From positions 186,001-250,000 of the forward strand of contig NZ_JABFDM010000006.1 in the NCBI RefSeq assembly GCF_013178945.1: DNA of 64,000 nucleotides, written 5' to 3'. Source of the stretch: Bradyrhizobium aeschynomenes. GTDB taxonomy: Bacteria > Pseudomonadota > Alphaproteobacteria > Rhizobiales > Xanthobacteraceae. The position numbers and the translations under genes were made by a program. The notes below the pieces were generated by a model, which saw only the letters and a program-made list of their open reading frames with translations, did not search any database and had not been told where the DNA came from. Each line of letters starts with the position of its first letter. Positions within the stretch are counted from its first letter, which is position 1. Shown here one piece after another: positions 26,856-35,570 of the stretch.

Positions 26856-27428
26856 CGCAGCCGGATGGATCAACCGCACCCGCAAGCGGCGACGACATCC
26901 CTGGAAGCACCAGATCGAGCCTGTCACTCGCTGGTGCTCCCGGTGGAAAGCGAGCGCCAACGCACAGAGGAAGTTCGACCCACAGGCGTCCGAGGGAGCC
27001 CGCAAGATTCGCGAAGATGCATGTTCCATTCCGCGCTGAGTGCGCACGTCACGTTGGAACTTTTCTAAGGAGAGCCGGGACGACAGTCGCAAGATCGGGG
27101 CAACTTCTTGTCTGGACGGTGCGTCGAAGCGTCGCCCGATGAGAACGTTGCAGAGATGCCACGACGGAAATCAAGGAGTTAGAATGTTTCCAAGCGTTGC
27201 CGTGACGCGCCTGCGACACTGAGCGCGTGCCCGAACAACATCATATTTGGGGACTCTGCGGCGCTTCTTTTGGCCCCATTGGAGCAAATAATTCCCAGGT
27301 GCTCTGAGGCTGCGACATTTCGCCCGCTCCGCGAAGGGGTGAACGAGACATCGCAGCCCGATCAACGCCCGCGTGCTGCCGAACCGCCAAGCAGCAGACG
27401 CCGGGTTGAAACTTGGGGAGATGATCTG
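26856..27428 (+). other. Region between the two large secreted-protein genes
   Basis: About 570 bases. Short open frames here lack ribosome sites and I do not accept them. The last 200 bases carry the upstream element shared with the first gene and a GGGGAG ribosome site (about 27416-27421) before ATG 27429. No strong terminator was found after the first gene. Confidence 0.5.
27235..27318 (+). promoter_or_regulatory. Conserved upstream element with sigma54-like GG-N10-GC core (copy 2)
   Basis: Counterpart of 23351-23426, with ACAACATCA, TTCTTTTGGCCC and CTGCGACAT in the same order. GG at 27272-27273 and GC at 27284-27285 keep the ten-base spacing, although the -12 half (GGAGCA) is a poorer sigma54 match than in copy 1. 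It lies about 145-160 bases before the start codon. Confidence 0.45.
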
Positions 27429-29207
27429 ATGGCAGCCAATACCTTCAACCCGACGGCGCTGGCGAATGGCACGTCCAACCTGCTGGTTCGCGCCTCGGCG
27501 CTCAATCTGTCGACCGACCTCGTACAGGCCGGCGTCGTGTTCAACGACGCGGTCCGTATTTCGGCCGGCCTGTTCTCAACGCCGCAGAACAGCGGCAACT
27601 CCAACCCGTTCCTCGGCAGCTACACCACCGATTTGCATGCCGTGCAGAATGACATCAACGCGATGCTGGCCAATCCCGGGCAGGTCACGGTTGGCGGCCA
27701 GTCGTTCACGCTCAACGCCACCGACACCGCGGTGCTTACGCAAGTGTCGAACGAGATCACGACACTGATCAACACGGCGCCGCTCACGGCCAATCCAGCG
27801 ACACTCGCCGAGGCCGACCAGACCCTTCACAACGTGCAGATGCAGATCCTGTCGCAGATCCAGGGTGACGCACATCTTTCTGCCGCGCTCAACAACGTTC
27901 CCTTCCTGGCCAACACGGGTGCCATGGACGTGGCGTTCCAGACTCTTCCTGCCGGCAACGACAGCGCCACCAATCTTGCTGCAGCCGCAACGGGCGACCT
28001 GACCGCCATCGGAACGGTGTTCAATGCCGTCGCCGACCTCTCGCTGGGCGGCATGAGCGCCAACAACATCAACCAGATCCAGGCTGACTTCACGGCCATC
28101 ACGCAGGGTCTGCAAAACATCCTGAATGACCCGGCGAAGCTCGCCGCGATTGAAGCCGGTGAGACGTCTGTCGCCGCGCAGACGACGACGCTTCACCTGA
28201 TGACGATCCTCAGCCAGGCCAACCTGCAGCTGAACAACTACAATGTCGCCGAGACGATGGCCAATCCGACGGCGCTGCGCGGCTCGGCCGACAATATCGT
28301 CGACATGATCGACGTGTTTCAGAACGACGAGGCGCTCAACAAGGCGGCGGGCGGCACCGGCGCGCCCGGTCACATTGGCGGGTTCTCCGAAATGCCGGGC
28401 GGCCTGACCGGAACCGTCACGAGGTTCCAGGACAATCAGGCGCAGACCAATTTCTGGGCCAACTTCCTCGCCGAGGGTAACACGCTTGGTGCGAAGCTGG
28501 TTGCGGTCGCCAACGGAACGATGACGGCATCGCAGGCCCTGATCGACCAGATCACGAACTATCAGAACTTCGGCGCCGCCTTCGATATGGCGCAGGGGGC
28601 GGTGTTCAAGGGACGGTTCGACGACGAGCTCGTCGCCGGAGCGCTGCAGTCCGACACCACCATGGCCACGAAGGCGCTGATGGGAATCATGAACGGCGAC
28701 ACGGGCGCGGCCCTGGCGACGGATCAGGCGATGTTGAAGGCTGCGGCCGCGAACTACATCGGCAATGCCGGAGACATTGCGGGCAACAACATCGCGATCG
28801 GCGGCTCGGACTACGTGACGTCAGCGACGAGCTTCGTGACGGCGACTGCGGTCAATGGCATCGCCCAGGGCACCGGTATGCCCGCCGGCGCCAATCCGAA
28901 CATCGCCAACGGCACCGGCGGAGCGGCCGCCGCCCCGACCACGCCGGCGCCGACGACACCCGCCCCGACCACCCCTGCCCCAACCACCCCTGCCCCGACG
29001 ACGCCGGCACCCACCACACCGGCCCCGACCACCGGGGGCGGAACGAACACCAACACGACGCATCACCACCACTGCCACAACAGCCACCACACGGCGACCG
29101 CGGCGACGGCAGGCACGGCTGCTGCTGCAGCGGCGGGCACGGCAGCCGCGGCCACCACGCTTCCCGACATGTCGCATCACCACGCGATGCATCATATGTG
29201 GGGCTGA
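27429..29207 (+). CDS. Single-module secreted protein, paralogue of the 1099-residue protein, with Pro-Thr linker and His-rich tail
   Basis: 592 residues from ATG 27429. One module (2-490) matches each module of the upstream gene (NTFNPTALANGTSNLLVRAS, VQAGVVFNDAVR, FQDNQAQTNFWANFLAEGN, NPNIANGTGG). Seven APTT/PAPTT units follow (502-535), then a His-rich stretch with one Cys (THHHHCHNSHH), an Ala/Thr run, and the terminal PDMSHHHAMHHMWG, nearly identical to that of the paralogue. No signal peptide or RTX repeats. The Pro-Thr linker looks like a flexible, potentially O-glycosylated spacer. Probable second substrate of the local type I exporter, by inference. Confidence 0.85.
   Translation: MAANTFNPTALANGTSNLLVRASALNLSTDLVQAGVVFNDAVRISAGLFSTPQNSGNSNPFLGSYTTDLHAVQNDINAMLANPGQVTVGGQSFTLNATDTAVLTQVSNEITTLINTAPLTANPATLAEADQTLHNVQMQILSQIQGDAHLSAALNNVPFLANTGAMDVAFQTLPAGNDSATNLAAAATGDLTAIGTVFNAVADLSLGGMSANNINQIQADFTAITQGLQNILNDPAKLAAIEAGETSVAAQTTTLHLMTILSQANLQLNNYNVAETMANPTALRGSADNIVDMIDVFQNDEALNKAAGGTGAPGHIGGFSEMPGGLTGTVTRFQDNQAQTNFWANFLAEGNTLGAKLVAVANGTMTASQALIDQITNYQNFGAAFDMAQGAVFKGRFDDELVAGALQSDTTMATKALMGIMNGDTGAALATDQAMLKAAAANYIGNAGDIAGNNIAIGGSDYVTSATSFVTATAVNGIAQGTGMPAGANPNIANGTGGAAAAPTTPAPTTPAPTTPAPTTPAPTTPAPTTPAPTTGGGTNTNTTHHHHCHNSHHTATAATAGTAAAAAAGTAAAATTLPDMSHHHAMHHMWG
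28932..29033 (+). repeat. In-frame PAPTT coding repeat
   Basis: Seven units of Pro-Thr-Thr separated by Pro-Ala, encoded by a degenerate 15-base repeat (CCG/CCC, GCC/GCG and ACN codons vary between units, so the peptide rather than the DNA seems conserved). It links the folded module to the His-rich tail. Confidence 0.9.
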
Positions 29208-29230
29208 CGCTCCAACACCACGAGCAATCA

Positions 29231-29273
29231 AAGCCGGTGCAGACCCTTCGGTCTGCGCCGGCTTCGTTGTTTC
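29231..29273 (+). terminator. Strong rho-independent terminator after the second secreted-protein gene
   Basis: Arms 29231-29245 (AAGCCGGTGCAGACC) and 29250-29264 (GGTCTGCGCCGGCTT) pair over 15 positions with one mismatch, around a four-base loop, followed by a T-rich TCGTTGTTT. It ends the gene 24 bases after its stop, so the sulfotransferase gene probably has its own promoter. Confidence 0.85.
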
Positions 29274-29434
29274 CCGGCGGGAGCCGGCGATTGCGCGAAA
29301 GACCCTCGCAACTCCAGGCGTCACGTGATCGCGAAAGAGCTCCGACCGATCGGGACCGACGCCCCACCAAGCCTCCGTTTCGCTTCATTCCGCCACGACA
29401 ACTGCTTCCGTCGAACAATCAGTAAGTTGTGATC

Positions 29435-32400
29435 ATGAACGAGCCAGCACTCGCCTTCCGTCCCCGACTCGTCTCCGCATCGATCAACTCCGGCGCACCA
29501 CTGCCGTCCCCGATCGATGGTCGCGCTCTGCAGGTTGCCGAGGAGGCCTATCGCAAGGTGCTTGCTCTTCAGCCCAAGCATTTCCGCACCCTGTGCAGCC
29601 TTGCGACCGTCCGCCTGCAACTCGGTGACGCGCAGGAGGCACGAACCCTGCTGGACCGAGCCGCCGACACCGCCGGCGACTCGGCAGACCTGCACGTGAT
29701 GCTCGGAAAGGCGTTCGCCGGCCTGGGCGATCTGGCCAAGGCGACATCGCATTTCGCGCGTGCCGCCGCGCTCGATGAGTCCTCGATCGAACCCCGCCTG
29801 CTGCTGGGCGGCGCACTGTACGGCCTCGGAGATCCCGCAGCAGCCGTCCGGCACCTCGAAGCCGCGCTTGCCATCGACGGCACGAACCCGGATCTCCACC
29901 AGGCGCTCGGCCTCGCCCTGCAACGGCTCGGCCAGTTCGAGAGGGCGATCTCGCATCATGAGGCGGCGCTTGCGGCGAGGCCGCAATTTGCCGCAGCAGC
30001 CAGCAGCCTCGGTGATGCCTGCCGGCAGCTCGGCCGCCATTCCGAAGCGATCGCGCACTATACTCGCGCGCTCGCCATCGAGCCCAACGTGCCGACGGTG
30101 CTGCTCAATCTCGGCGGCTGTCATCAGGCGATGGGCGAAACGAGCGCCGCCATTCGTAGCCTGCAGCAGGCGCTCGCATTGAGTCCTCATCTCGCCGAGG
30201 CGCACTATAATCTCGGCAATATCCATCTCGACATGAAGAGCTGGCCGGGCGCGATCTTCCACTACGAGCGCGCCGTCACCGAGCGGCCGGACTTCCCGGA
30301 AGCGCATAACAATCTCGCCAATGCGCTGGAATCGTCGGGCCGGCACGAAGAGGCCCTCTCCCACTACGACGAGGCGCTGCGGCTGCGGCCCGACTACGCC
30401 ATCGCCCACCGCAATCGCGCCGACTCGCTGCGGAACGTGCAGCGATATGACGAGGCGATCGCCGGGTATCAGGCCGCTCTTGCGCACGATCCCCGCGACA
30501 CGACGACCATGAACCATCTCGCCGGCGTCCTGACGATCGTGGGCCGGCTCGATGAAGCGGGACGCGCCTATGAATCTGCCCTGGCAGTCAACCCGCGCAG
30601 CATCGGCACTCACCTCAATTACAGCGTGGTCAAGCCGTTCGCGGTCGACGATGCCCGCTGGGCGCCGCTGCAGGAGCTGGCCGCAAGCGCAGAGACACTC
30701 ACCGAGGACGCTCGCATCGCCCTGCATTTCACGTTGGGGCGCGCCTATGCCGACGTCAAGGACGGTGAACGGTCGCTGCTGCATCTCAACGCCGGCAACA
30801 GCCTCGAGCGCCGCCGCATCAACTATGACGAGAACCAGGCGCTGCGCCAGATCGAGCGCGTTCGCGCGGTATTCTCCAAGGCCATGCTGCAGGCGCGTGC
30901 CGGTCACGGCGATCCGTCGGACGCGCCCGTCTTCGTGATCGGCATGCCGCGTTCAGGAACCAGCCTGGTCGAGCAGCTCCTGGCCAGCCATCCGGCCGTG
31001 CATGGCGCAGGCGAGGTCAACTACTTCGCAGCGGCTGCCGGGCTGTTCACCGACCGTGCCCGCGGCGACTACCCGGAGATGCTCGCCAAACTGTCCGATG
31101 CCGATATCGCGAGCCTCGCACGCGCCTATCAGGAGCGGTTCACGAGCCTGCCGGCCGGCAGCCGGCGCGTCGTCGACAAGATGCCGTCGAACTTCCTGTT
31201 CGCAGGGCTCATCCATCTGGCGCTGCCGAATGCACACATCATTCACGTCAAGCGCAATCCGATCGACACCTGCCTGTCCTGCTACACCCAGCTGTTCGCC
31301 GAGCCGCAGCCCTTCGCCTACGACCTCGGCGAGCTCGGCCGCTACTACCGGGCCTACGATGCGCTAATGAGCCATTGGCGCGCGGTGCTGCCGGAGGGCG
31401 TCATGCTCGAGGTGACCTACGAGGACATGGTGCGCGACTTCGACGCACATGCCCGCAAGATCGTCGCGCATTGCGGGCTCGACTGGGATGACGCCTGCCT
31501 GGCGTTTCACGAGAACGGGCGTCCGGTGAACACCGCAAGCTTGGTCCAGGTCCGCAAGCCGCTGTTCTCCGGCTCGGTCGGCCGCTGGCGGATGTATGGC
31601 GACCGGCTGAAGCCGCTACTCGATGCGCTCGGCACCGAGGCGCTGCGGCCGACGATTGCCGAGGCCATCGCCGGCATGAGGCAGCCGCAGCCCGCCAACG
31701 TCGCCCCACCGGTGGTCACGCCGACGACGGACTCGCGCCCGTTCGACGCCACGCGGCTGGCGTCGCTTCAGACGCTGGCCGACGGCGTGGTCGCCGTCGC
31801 CAAGAAGCTGCAGAGCCGCGGCGAATTCGGCGATGCCGAGCAGATCTTCAAGCTCATCCTGGCCGGCCAGCCGACCAATTTCGACGCCCTCGTCGGCCTC
31901 GGAATGATCTCGACCACGGCCAACCGGCTCGATGAGGCCAAGGACTACTTCGAACGCGCGGTGGCGGTGAACGACAAATCCGCCGAGGCCCGTGGCAGCA
32001 TCGGCGCCGTCGAGGCCTCGGCAGGCCGCTATGAGATCGCAGTGCAGCATTACGAGGCCGCGCTCGCGCTGGCGCCGAGCCATCCCGGCATCCTCTACGC
32101 CTTCGCGATGGTCCGGCAGAACCAGGGGCTGATCGACGAGGCGATAGCTCTCCTCAGGCGGGCGATCGACAACAAGCCGCAGCATCTCGACGCGCATTTC
32201 GCGCTCGGCAATCTGCTGTATACGGCCGGCAAGGACATCGAGGCGGCACGCTGCTACTTGAAGGTCCTCGACTTCAGCCCGGAGCACGCCGAGACCCACA
32301 ATAACATCGCCAACGTGCTGCTGCGCCAGGGCCACCGCGAACGCGCCATCGAGCACTACAAGCGGGCGATTGCGAGCCGGCCGGACTATGCCGACGCCTA

Positions 32401-33667
32401 CGGCAACCTCGGCAATGCCTATCTCGAGCTCAACAGGCTCGAGGAATCGATCGAACAGAACCTCCTGGCCATCAAGATCAAGCCGGAGCGCTTCGGCTCC
32501 TACAACAATCTCGGCGTCGCCTATCAGGCGCTCGGCCGTTTCGAGGAGGCGACCGCAGCCTTCCAGAAGGCGCTGGGGCTGGCTCCGGACGACGCGTCGA
32601 TCCACCTCAATCTCGCGAACATGTCGAAGTTCAAGCCGGACGACAGCCGGCTGCCGAGCCTGCAGCGGCTGCTCGAACGCGCCGATCAGCTCGACCAGGA
32701 GAAGCAGATCGCCGCGCATTTCGCGATGGGCAAGGCGCTGTCCGATCTGAAGGACTACGACGGATCCTTCTCGCATCTGCACAAGGCCAATACGCTCAAG
32801 CGCAAGAGCATGGACTACGACCATGAGCAGCGGCTCGGCATGATGCGCAACGTCGCCAGCCGTTTCACGCCGGAGTTCTTCCGCTCGGTGGCAGGCCAAG
32901 GCGACGAGTCCTGGGCTCCCATCTTCATCGTCGGCATGCCGCGCTCCGGAACGACACTGATGGAGCAGGTGCTGGCCAGCCATTCCAAGGTCTTTGGCGC
33001 GGGCGAGCTCGAGACGTTCAAGGAACTGGTCGGAGAATCCGCCAGCCGGCAGAAGCTCGTTCCCGCCTATCCCGATCTGGTTGCGCTGCTGCCGCCCGAG
33101 GAGATGACCAGGCTCGGACAGGACTACACGACCCGCGTGCGGCCCCTGGCGCCCACGGCCGAGCGCATCGTCGACAAAATGCCGCTGAATTTCCTGTTCG
33201 TCGGACTGATCCACGCCGCGTTCCCGCGCGCCAGGATCATCAATACCAGGCGCGACCCGCTCGACAATTGCGTGTCCTGCTATCAGCTGCTGTTCACCGG
33301 AGCCCAGCCCTTCGCCTACGACCTCACCGAGCTCGGCCAGTACTACCGCGGCTATGAGGGCGTGATGGAGCATTGGCACAAGGTGCTGCCGCCCGGCATC
33401 CTGATGGACGTCCAGTATGAGGATCTGGTCGATGATCTCGAAGGCGTCTCACGCCGCGTGCTCGACCATTGCGGCCTCGACTGGGAGGATGCCTGCCTCG
33501 ACTTCCATCGCACCGAGCGCACGGTGCGCACCGCCAGCCTGATGCAGGTGCGCGAGCCGATCTACCGCCGCTCGATCGGAAGCTGGCGGCGCTACGAGAA
33601 GCATCTCGGGCCATTGTGCGAGGCGCTCGGGATCGAGGTCCCGCCGCAGCCGGCGGAAGCGACCTGA
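29435..33667 (+). CDS. Double TPR-sulfotransferase protein
   Basis: 1410 residues from ATG 29435 (GTG 29429 lies two codons upstream). It is two similar halves. Half one: about ten TPR units (30-400), then a sulfotransferase with the PAPS 5-prime-phosphosulfate loop VIGMPRSGTSLVEQLLASHP near residue 500 and the 3-prime-phosphate region IIHVKRNPIDTCLSCY. Half two: TPRs (790-1110), then FIVGMPRSGTTLMEQVLASH near 1162 and IINTRRDPLDNCVSCYQ. Both catalytic halves look intact. Sulfotransferases move sulfate from PAPS to hydroxyl groups; the TPR-linked type is widespread in proteobacteria and resembles tyrosylprotein sulfotransferase in its core. Location beside the secreted proteins and heptosyltransferase suggests protein or glycan sulfation, unproven. 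Confidence 0.9.
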   Translation: MNEPALAFRPRLVSASINSGAPLPSPIDGRALQVAEEAYRKVLALQPKHFRTLCSLATVRLQLGDAQEARTLLDRAADTAGDSADLHVMLGKAFAGLGDLAKATSHFARAAALDESSIEPRLLLGGALYGLGDPAAAVRHLEAALAIDGTNPDLHQALGLALQRLGQFERAISHHEAALAARPQFAAAASSLGDACRQLGRHSEAIAHYTRALAIEPNVPTVLLNLGGCHQAMGETSAAIRSLQQALALSPHLAEAHYNLGNIHLDMKSWPGAIFHYERAVTERPDFPEAHNNLANALESSGRHEEALSHYDEALRLRPDYAIAHRNRADSLRNVQRYDEAIAGYQAALAHDPRDTTTMNHLAGVLTIVGRLDEAGRAYESALAVNPRSIGTHLNYSVVKPFAVDDARWAPLQELAASAETLTEDARIALHFTLGRAYADVKDGERSLLHLNAGNSLERRRINYDENQALRQIERVRAVFSKAMLQARAGHGDPSDAPVFVIGMPRSGTSLVEQLLASHPAVHGAGEVNYFAAAAGLFTDRARGDYPEMLAKLSDADIASLARAYQERFTSLPAGSRRVVDKMPSNFLFAGLIHLALPNAHIIHVKRNPIDTCLSCYTQLFAEPQPFAYDLGELGRYYRAYDALMSHWRAVLPEGVMLEVTYEDMVRDFDAHARKIVAHCGLDWDDACLAFHENGRPVNTASLVQVRKPLFSGSVGRWRMYGDRLKPLLDALGTEALRPTIAEAIAGMRQPQPANVAPPVVTPTTDSRPFDATRLASLQTLADGVVAVAKKLQSRGEFGDAEQIFKLILAGQPTNFDALVGLGMISTTANRLDEAKDYFERAVAVNDKSAEARGSIGAVEASAGRYEIAVQHYEAALALAPSHPGILYAFAMVRQNQGLIDEAIALLRRAIDNKPQHLDAHFALGNLLYTAGKDIEAARCYLKVLDFSPEHAETHNNIANVLLRQGHRERAIEHYKRAIASRPDYADAYGNLGNAYLELNRLEESIEQNLLAIKIKPERFGSYNNLGVAYQALGRFEEATAAFQKALGLAPDDASIHLNLANMSKFKPDDSRLPSLQRLLERADQLDQEKQIAAHFAMGKALSDLKDYDGSFSHLHKANTLKRKSMDYDHEQRLGMMRNVASRFTPEFFRSVAGQGDESWAPIFIVGMPRSGTTLMEQVLASHSKVFGAGELETFKELVGESASRQKLVPAYPDLVALLPPEEMTRLGQDYTTRVRPLAPTAERIVDKMPLNFLFVGLIHAAFPRARIINTRRDPLDNCVSCYQLLFTGAQPFAYDLTELGQYYRGYEGVMEHWHKVLPPGILMDVQYEDLVDDLEGVSRRVLDHCGLDWEDACLDFHRTERTVRTASLMQVREPIYRRSIGSWRRYEKHLGPLCEALGIEVPPQPAEAT

Positions 33668-34301
33668 CCGCCGGCAAATAACCGGGTGCTGTTGCCCAGG
33701 GATCGGTGACAGGCGCGGCACCCGGCTATCCGGCCGCGCGGCGGAGCGGCATGCACATTGTGCGCGATCGGCTTTAAGAAATTATATTCGTCATATGCCA
33801 AGGCGTCAGTTTTACTACGCACGTGGGACAGCTAATTACACAATCGAAAGTTGCGCCCATCTCCACAGCTCAGGTTCACGCGAGTTGCGTTCGCAGACCG
33901 GTCAGATCGCACTACGGCGCCCGCGATTGATCCGCGCGAGAGATGAGACTGGTAGTTCGGCTCATTAGTTCGAGCGGCCCCGGCGAGTTGAGGGCGCGAG
34001 ATGTCACGGCCCGACATCAACGCGATCGACCGGCAACCGAAACAGGTGCGCCATCGCGACCGGCCAAGGAACTTCCGCCGACCAGCCGCGGCCGGTCGGG
34101 ATCCTTTCGCCGAACTGCCGCCGACATCGAAGGCGAGATCTGCTGTCTTGCGAGCGCGAAACCCGCTCGGGCGCGCATTCTGGCGGCGATTCGGGGCCGC
34201 CCCGGGTTGTGAGGAACGATCAGCCGGCGCTTGACCTGGACGCCAAGGCTTGGTTTGACCCGATTTCGTCCGCCCGCCCCAACCGTGGAAGATCCCTGAT
34301 C
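33668..34301 (+). other. Intergenic region, no supported gene
   Basis: About 630 bases. Part of it (33770-33850) is clearly AT-richer than the surroundings. Open frames such as 34001-34234 are Arg/Pro-rich and lack a ribosome site. No repeat, RNA gene or mobile element was recognised. Confidence 0.5.
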
Positions 34302-34895
34302 ATGCGTATCACCCTCGTCGGCTCCCGCCATTTCGGTGTCGCCACGCTGAACATGTTGCGCGAGAGAGGAATCGAGATCGCGCGCGTGGTCGTGCACGAT
34401 GGCGAGGACCGGCTTGCGGCGGCGGCACGCGCGGCCGGGATCGAGGTCGTGGTCCAGGCCGATCCGAAGGTGGTTCCGGCCGGCGAGATCGCCCCCGGCA
34501 CGGATCTGATCGTCACGGCGCACAGCCACGCCCGCGTCACGCAGGAGGCGGTCGCCGCCGCCAGGCTCGGCGGCATCGGCTACCATCCCTCGCTGCTGCC
34601 GCGGCATCGGGGTATCGCCGCCGTGGAGTGGACGATCAAGGAAGGCGATCCGGTCGCAGGCGGCACCATCTATCACTTGGCCGAGCGCATGGACGCGGGC
34701 GCCATCGCCGCCCAGGATTGGTGCTTCGTCCGCAAGGGGGAGACGGCCCGAGAATTGTGGGAGCGCGCGCTGGCGCCGCTCGGCCTCAAGCTGCTCGGTG
34801 ATGTCGTCGAATCAGCCAAGGCGACCGGCACGATTCCCGCCAAGCCGCAGGACGAGCAGTTCGCCACCAAGGCTCCGAGCATCGTCCCGCATTGA
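34302..34895 (+). CDS. Formyltransferase-fold protein, like the 10-formyl-THF hydrolase domain
   Basis: 197 residues from ATG 34302. It has the formyl-transferase N-terminal fold: start MRITLVGSRHFGVATLNML, core GYHPSLLPRHRGIAAVEWTI, and MDAGAI with the conserved Asp. The His of YHPSLLPRHRG and the Asp are present, but the Asn that precedes the His by two in GART and Met-tRNA formyltransferase is Gly. The HPSLLPRHRG wording is close to the N-terminal domain of 10-formyltetrahydrofolate dehydrogenase. It lacks the C-terminal tRNA-binding domain of Fmt, so it is not the initiator-tRNA enzyme. The acceptor is unknown; it stands alone. Confidence 0.8.
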   Translation: MRITLVGSRHFGVATLNMLRERGIEIARVVVHDGEDRLAAAARAAGIEVVVQADPKVVPAGEIAPGTDLIVTAHSHARVTQEAVAAARLGGIGYHPSLLPRHRGIAAVEWTIKEGDPVAGGTIYHLAERMDAGAIAAQDWCFVRKGETARELWERALAPLGLKLLGDVVESAKATGTIPAKPQDEQFATKAPSIVPH

Positions 34896-35200
34896 GCGAC
34901 AAACCGCGTCGGTCGCTGCAAGCCCATCCATGCGGCCGAGAGCCGGCATGCGCCCTGCTCCGAACCGTCGCTGCGAACAACCGTGCAGTCAACGCAAGGC
35001 TGTGGCCCCGGTCTGCTCATGCTGTGCGCGAAGGCGCAGTTTGCCCACAATGCCGCCCCGTTGGTTGAAGAGCGGGTTCCGCATTAATCCTTAACAGGCT
35101 GAAACGGCTCGATAAAATCCAGTTTCGGCATTGCGGCAAACTTTCGTCACAATTTCTCCAAATAAGGTTCGTCATCAAAGACATTGAGGGACAACGATTC
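34896..35200 (+). other. Intergenic region, no supported gene
   Basis: About 300 bases between the formyltransferase and a small secreted-protein gene. The second half is AT-richer and probably holds the promoter of the latter; a GAGGGA ribosome site lies about 12 bases before ATG 35201. Confidence 0.5.
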
Positions 35201-35551
35201 ATGCGTCTCGACCGCATTGGAATGGCATTCGCCGCGTCGATCCTGGCCGGCACCGCAGCCGCGCCGGCTTTCGCCCAGTCGCCCTATGACGGCCAGTGGC
35301 AAGTCACCATCGTCACCAGCAGCGGCAGCTGCGAGCCTACGGCTAGCTCGACCCTGATCGTCGCAGACGGTAAGGTTTCTGCGGCCGGCGCCAATGTCAC
35401 GGGTTCGATTGGGCGCGAAGGCCTGGTTAAGGTCTCCATCAATGGCGCATTCGCGAATGGTCAGCTCAACGGCAATTCCGGCTCGGGAAAATGGAACGGC
35501 GCGTCGGCAGGGATTCCTTGCAGCGGACGCTGGCAGGCATCCCGCATGTAA
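35201..35551 (+). CDS. Small exported protein of unknown function
   Basis: 116 residues with a clear Sec signal peptide (MRLDRIGMAFAASILAGTAA, cleavage near AFAQS). The mature part is short, rich in Ser, Gly and Ala, with two Cys (SCEPT and IPCSGRW) that may form a disulfide, and begins with SPYDGQWQVTIVT. A GAGGGA ribosome site supports the start. I do not recognise a named family. The next gene encodes another exported protein with a similar opening (PFTGMAGTWGGSG), so the pair may be distant paralogues in one transcript. Confidence 0.8.
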   Translation: MRLDRIGMAFAASILAGTAAAPAFAQSPYDGQWQVTIVTSSGSCEPTASSTLIVADGKVSAAGANVTGSIGREGLVKVSINGAFANGQLNGNSGSGKWNGASAGIPCSGRWQASRM

Positions 35552-35570
35552 TGACCGGCCCGGTCTGAAC

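Noticed and set aside
28932..29033. Short tandem repeat considered as a CRISPR-like array
   Set aside because: Unit is 15 bases, in frame, without unique spacers, and encodes PAPTT.
23556..29207. RTX adhesin assignment for the two large proteins
   Set aside because: No GGxGxDxxx nonapeptides were found; composition and tail differ from RTX proteins, so only the export route, not the family, is proposed.
31616..33379. 587-residue minus-strand frame opposite the sulfotransferase gene
   Set aside because: Antisense of TPR repeats gives a long open but meaningless frame.
34001..34234. 77-residue plus-strand frame in the gap before the formyltransferase gene
   Set aside because: Arg/Pro-rich, no ribosome site, and an overlapping alternative frame is equally open; not enough support.
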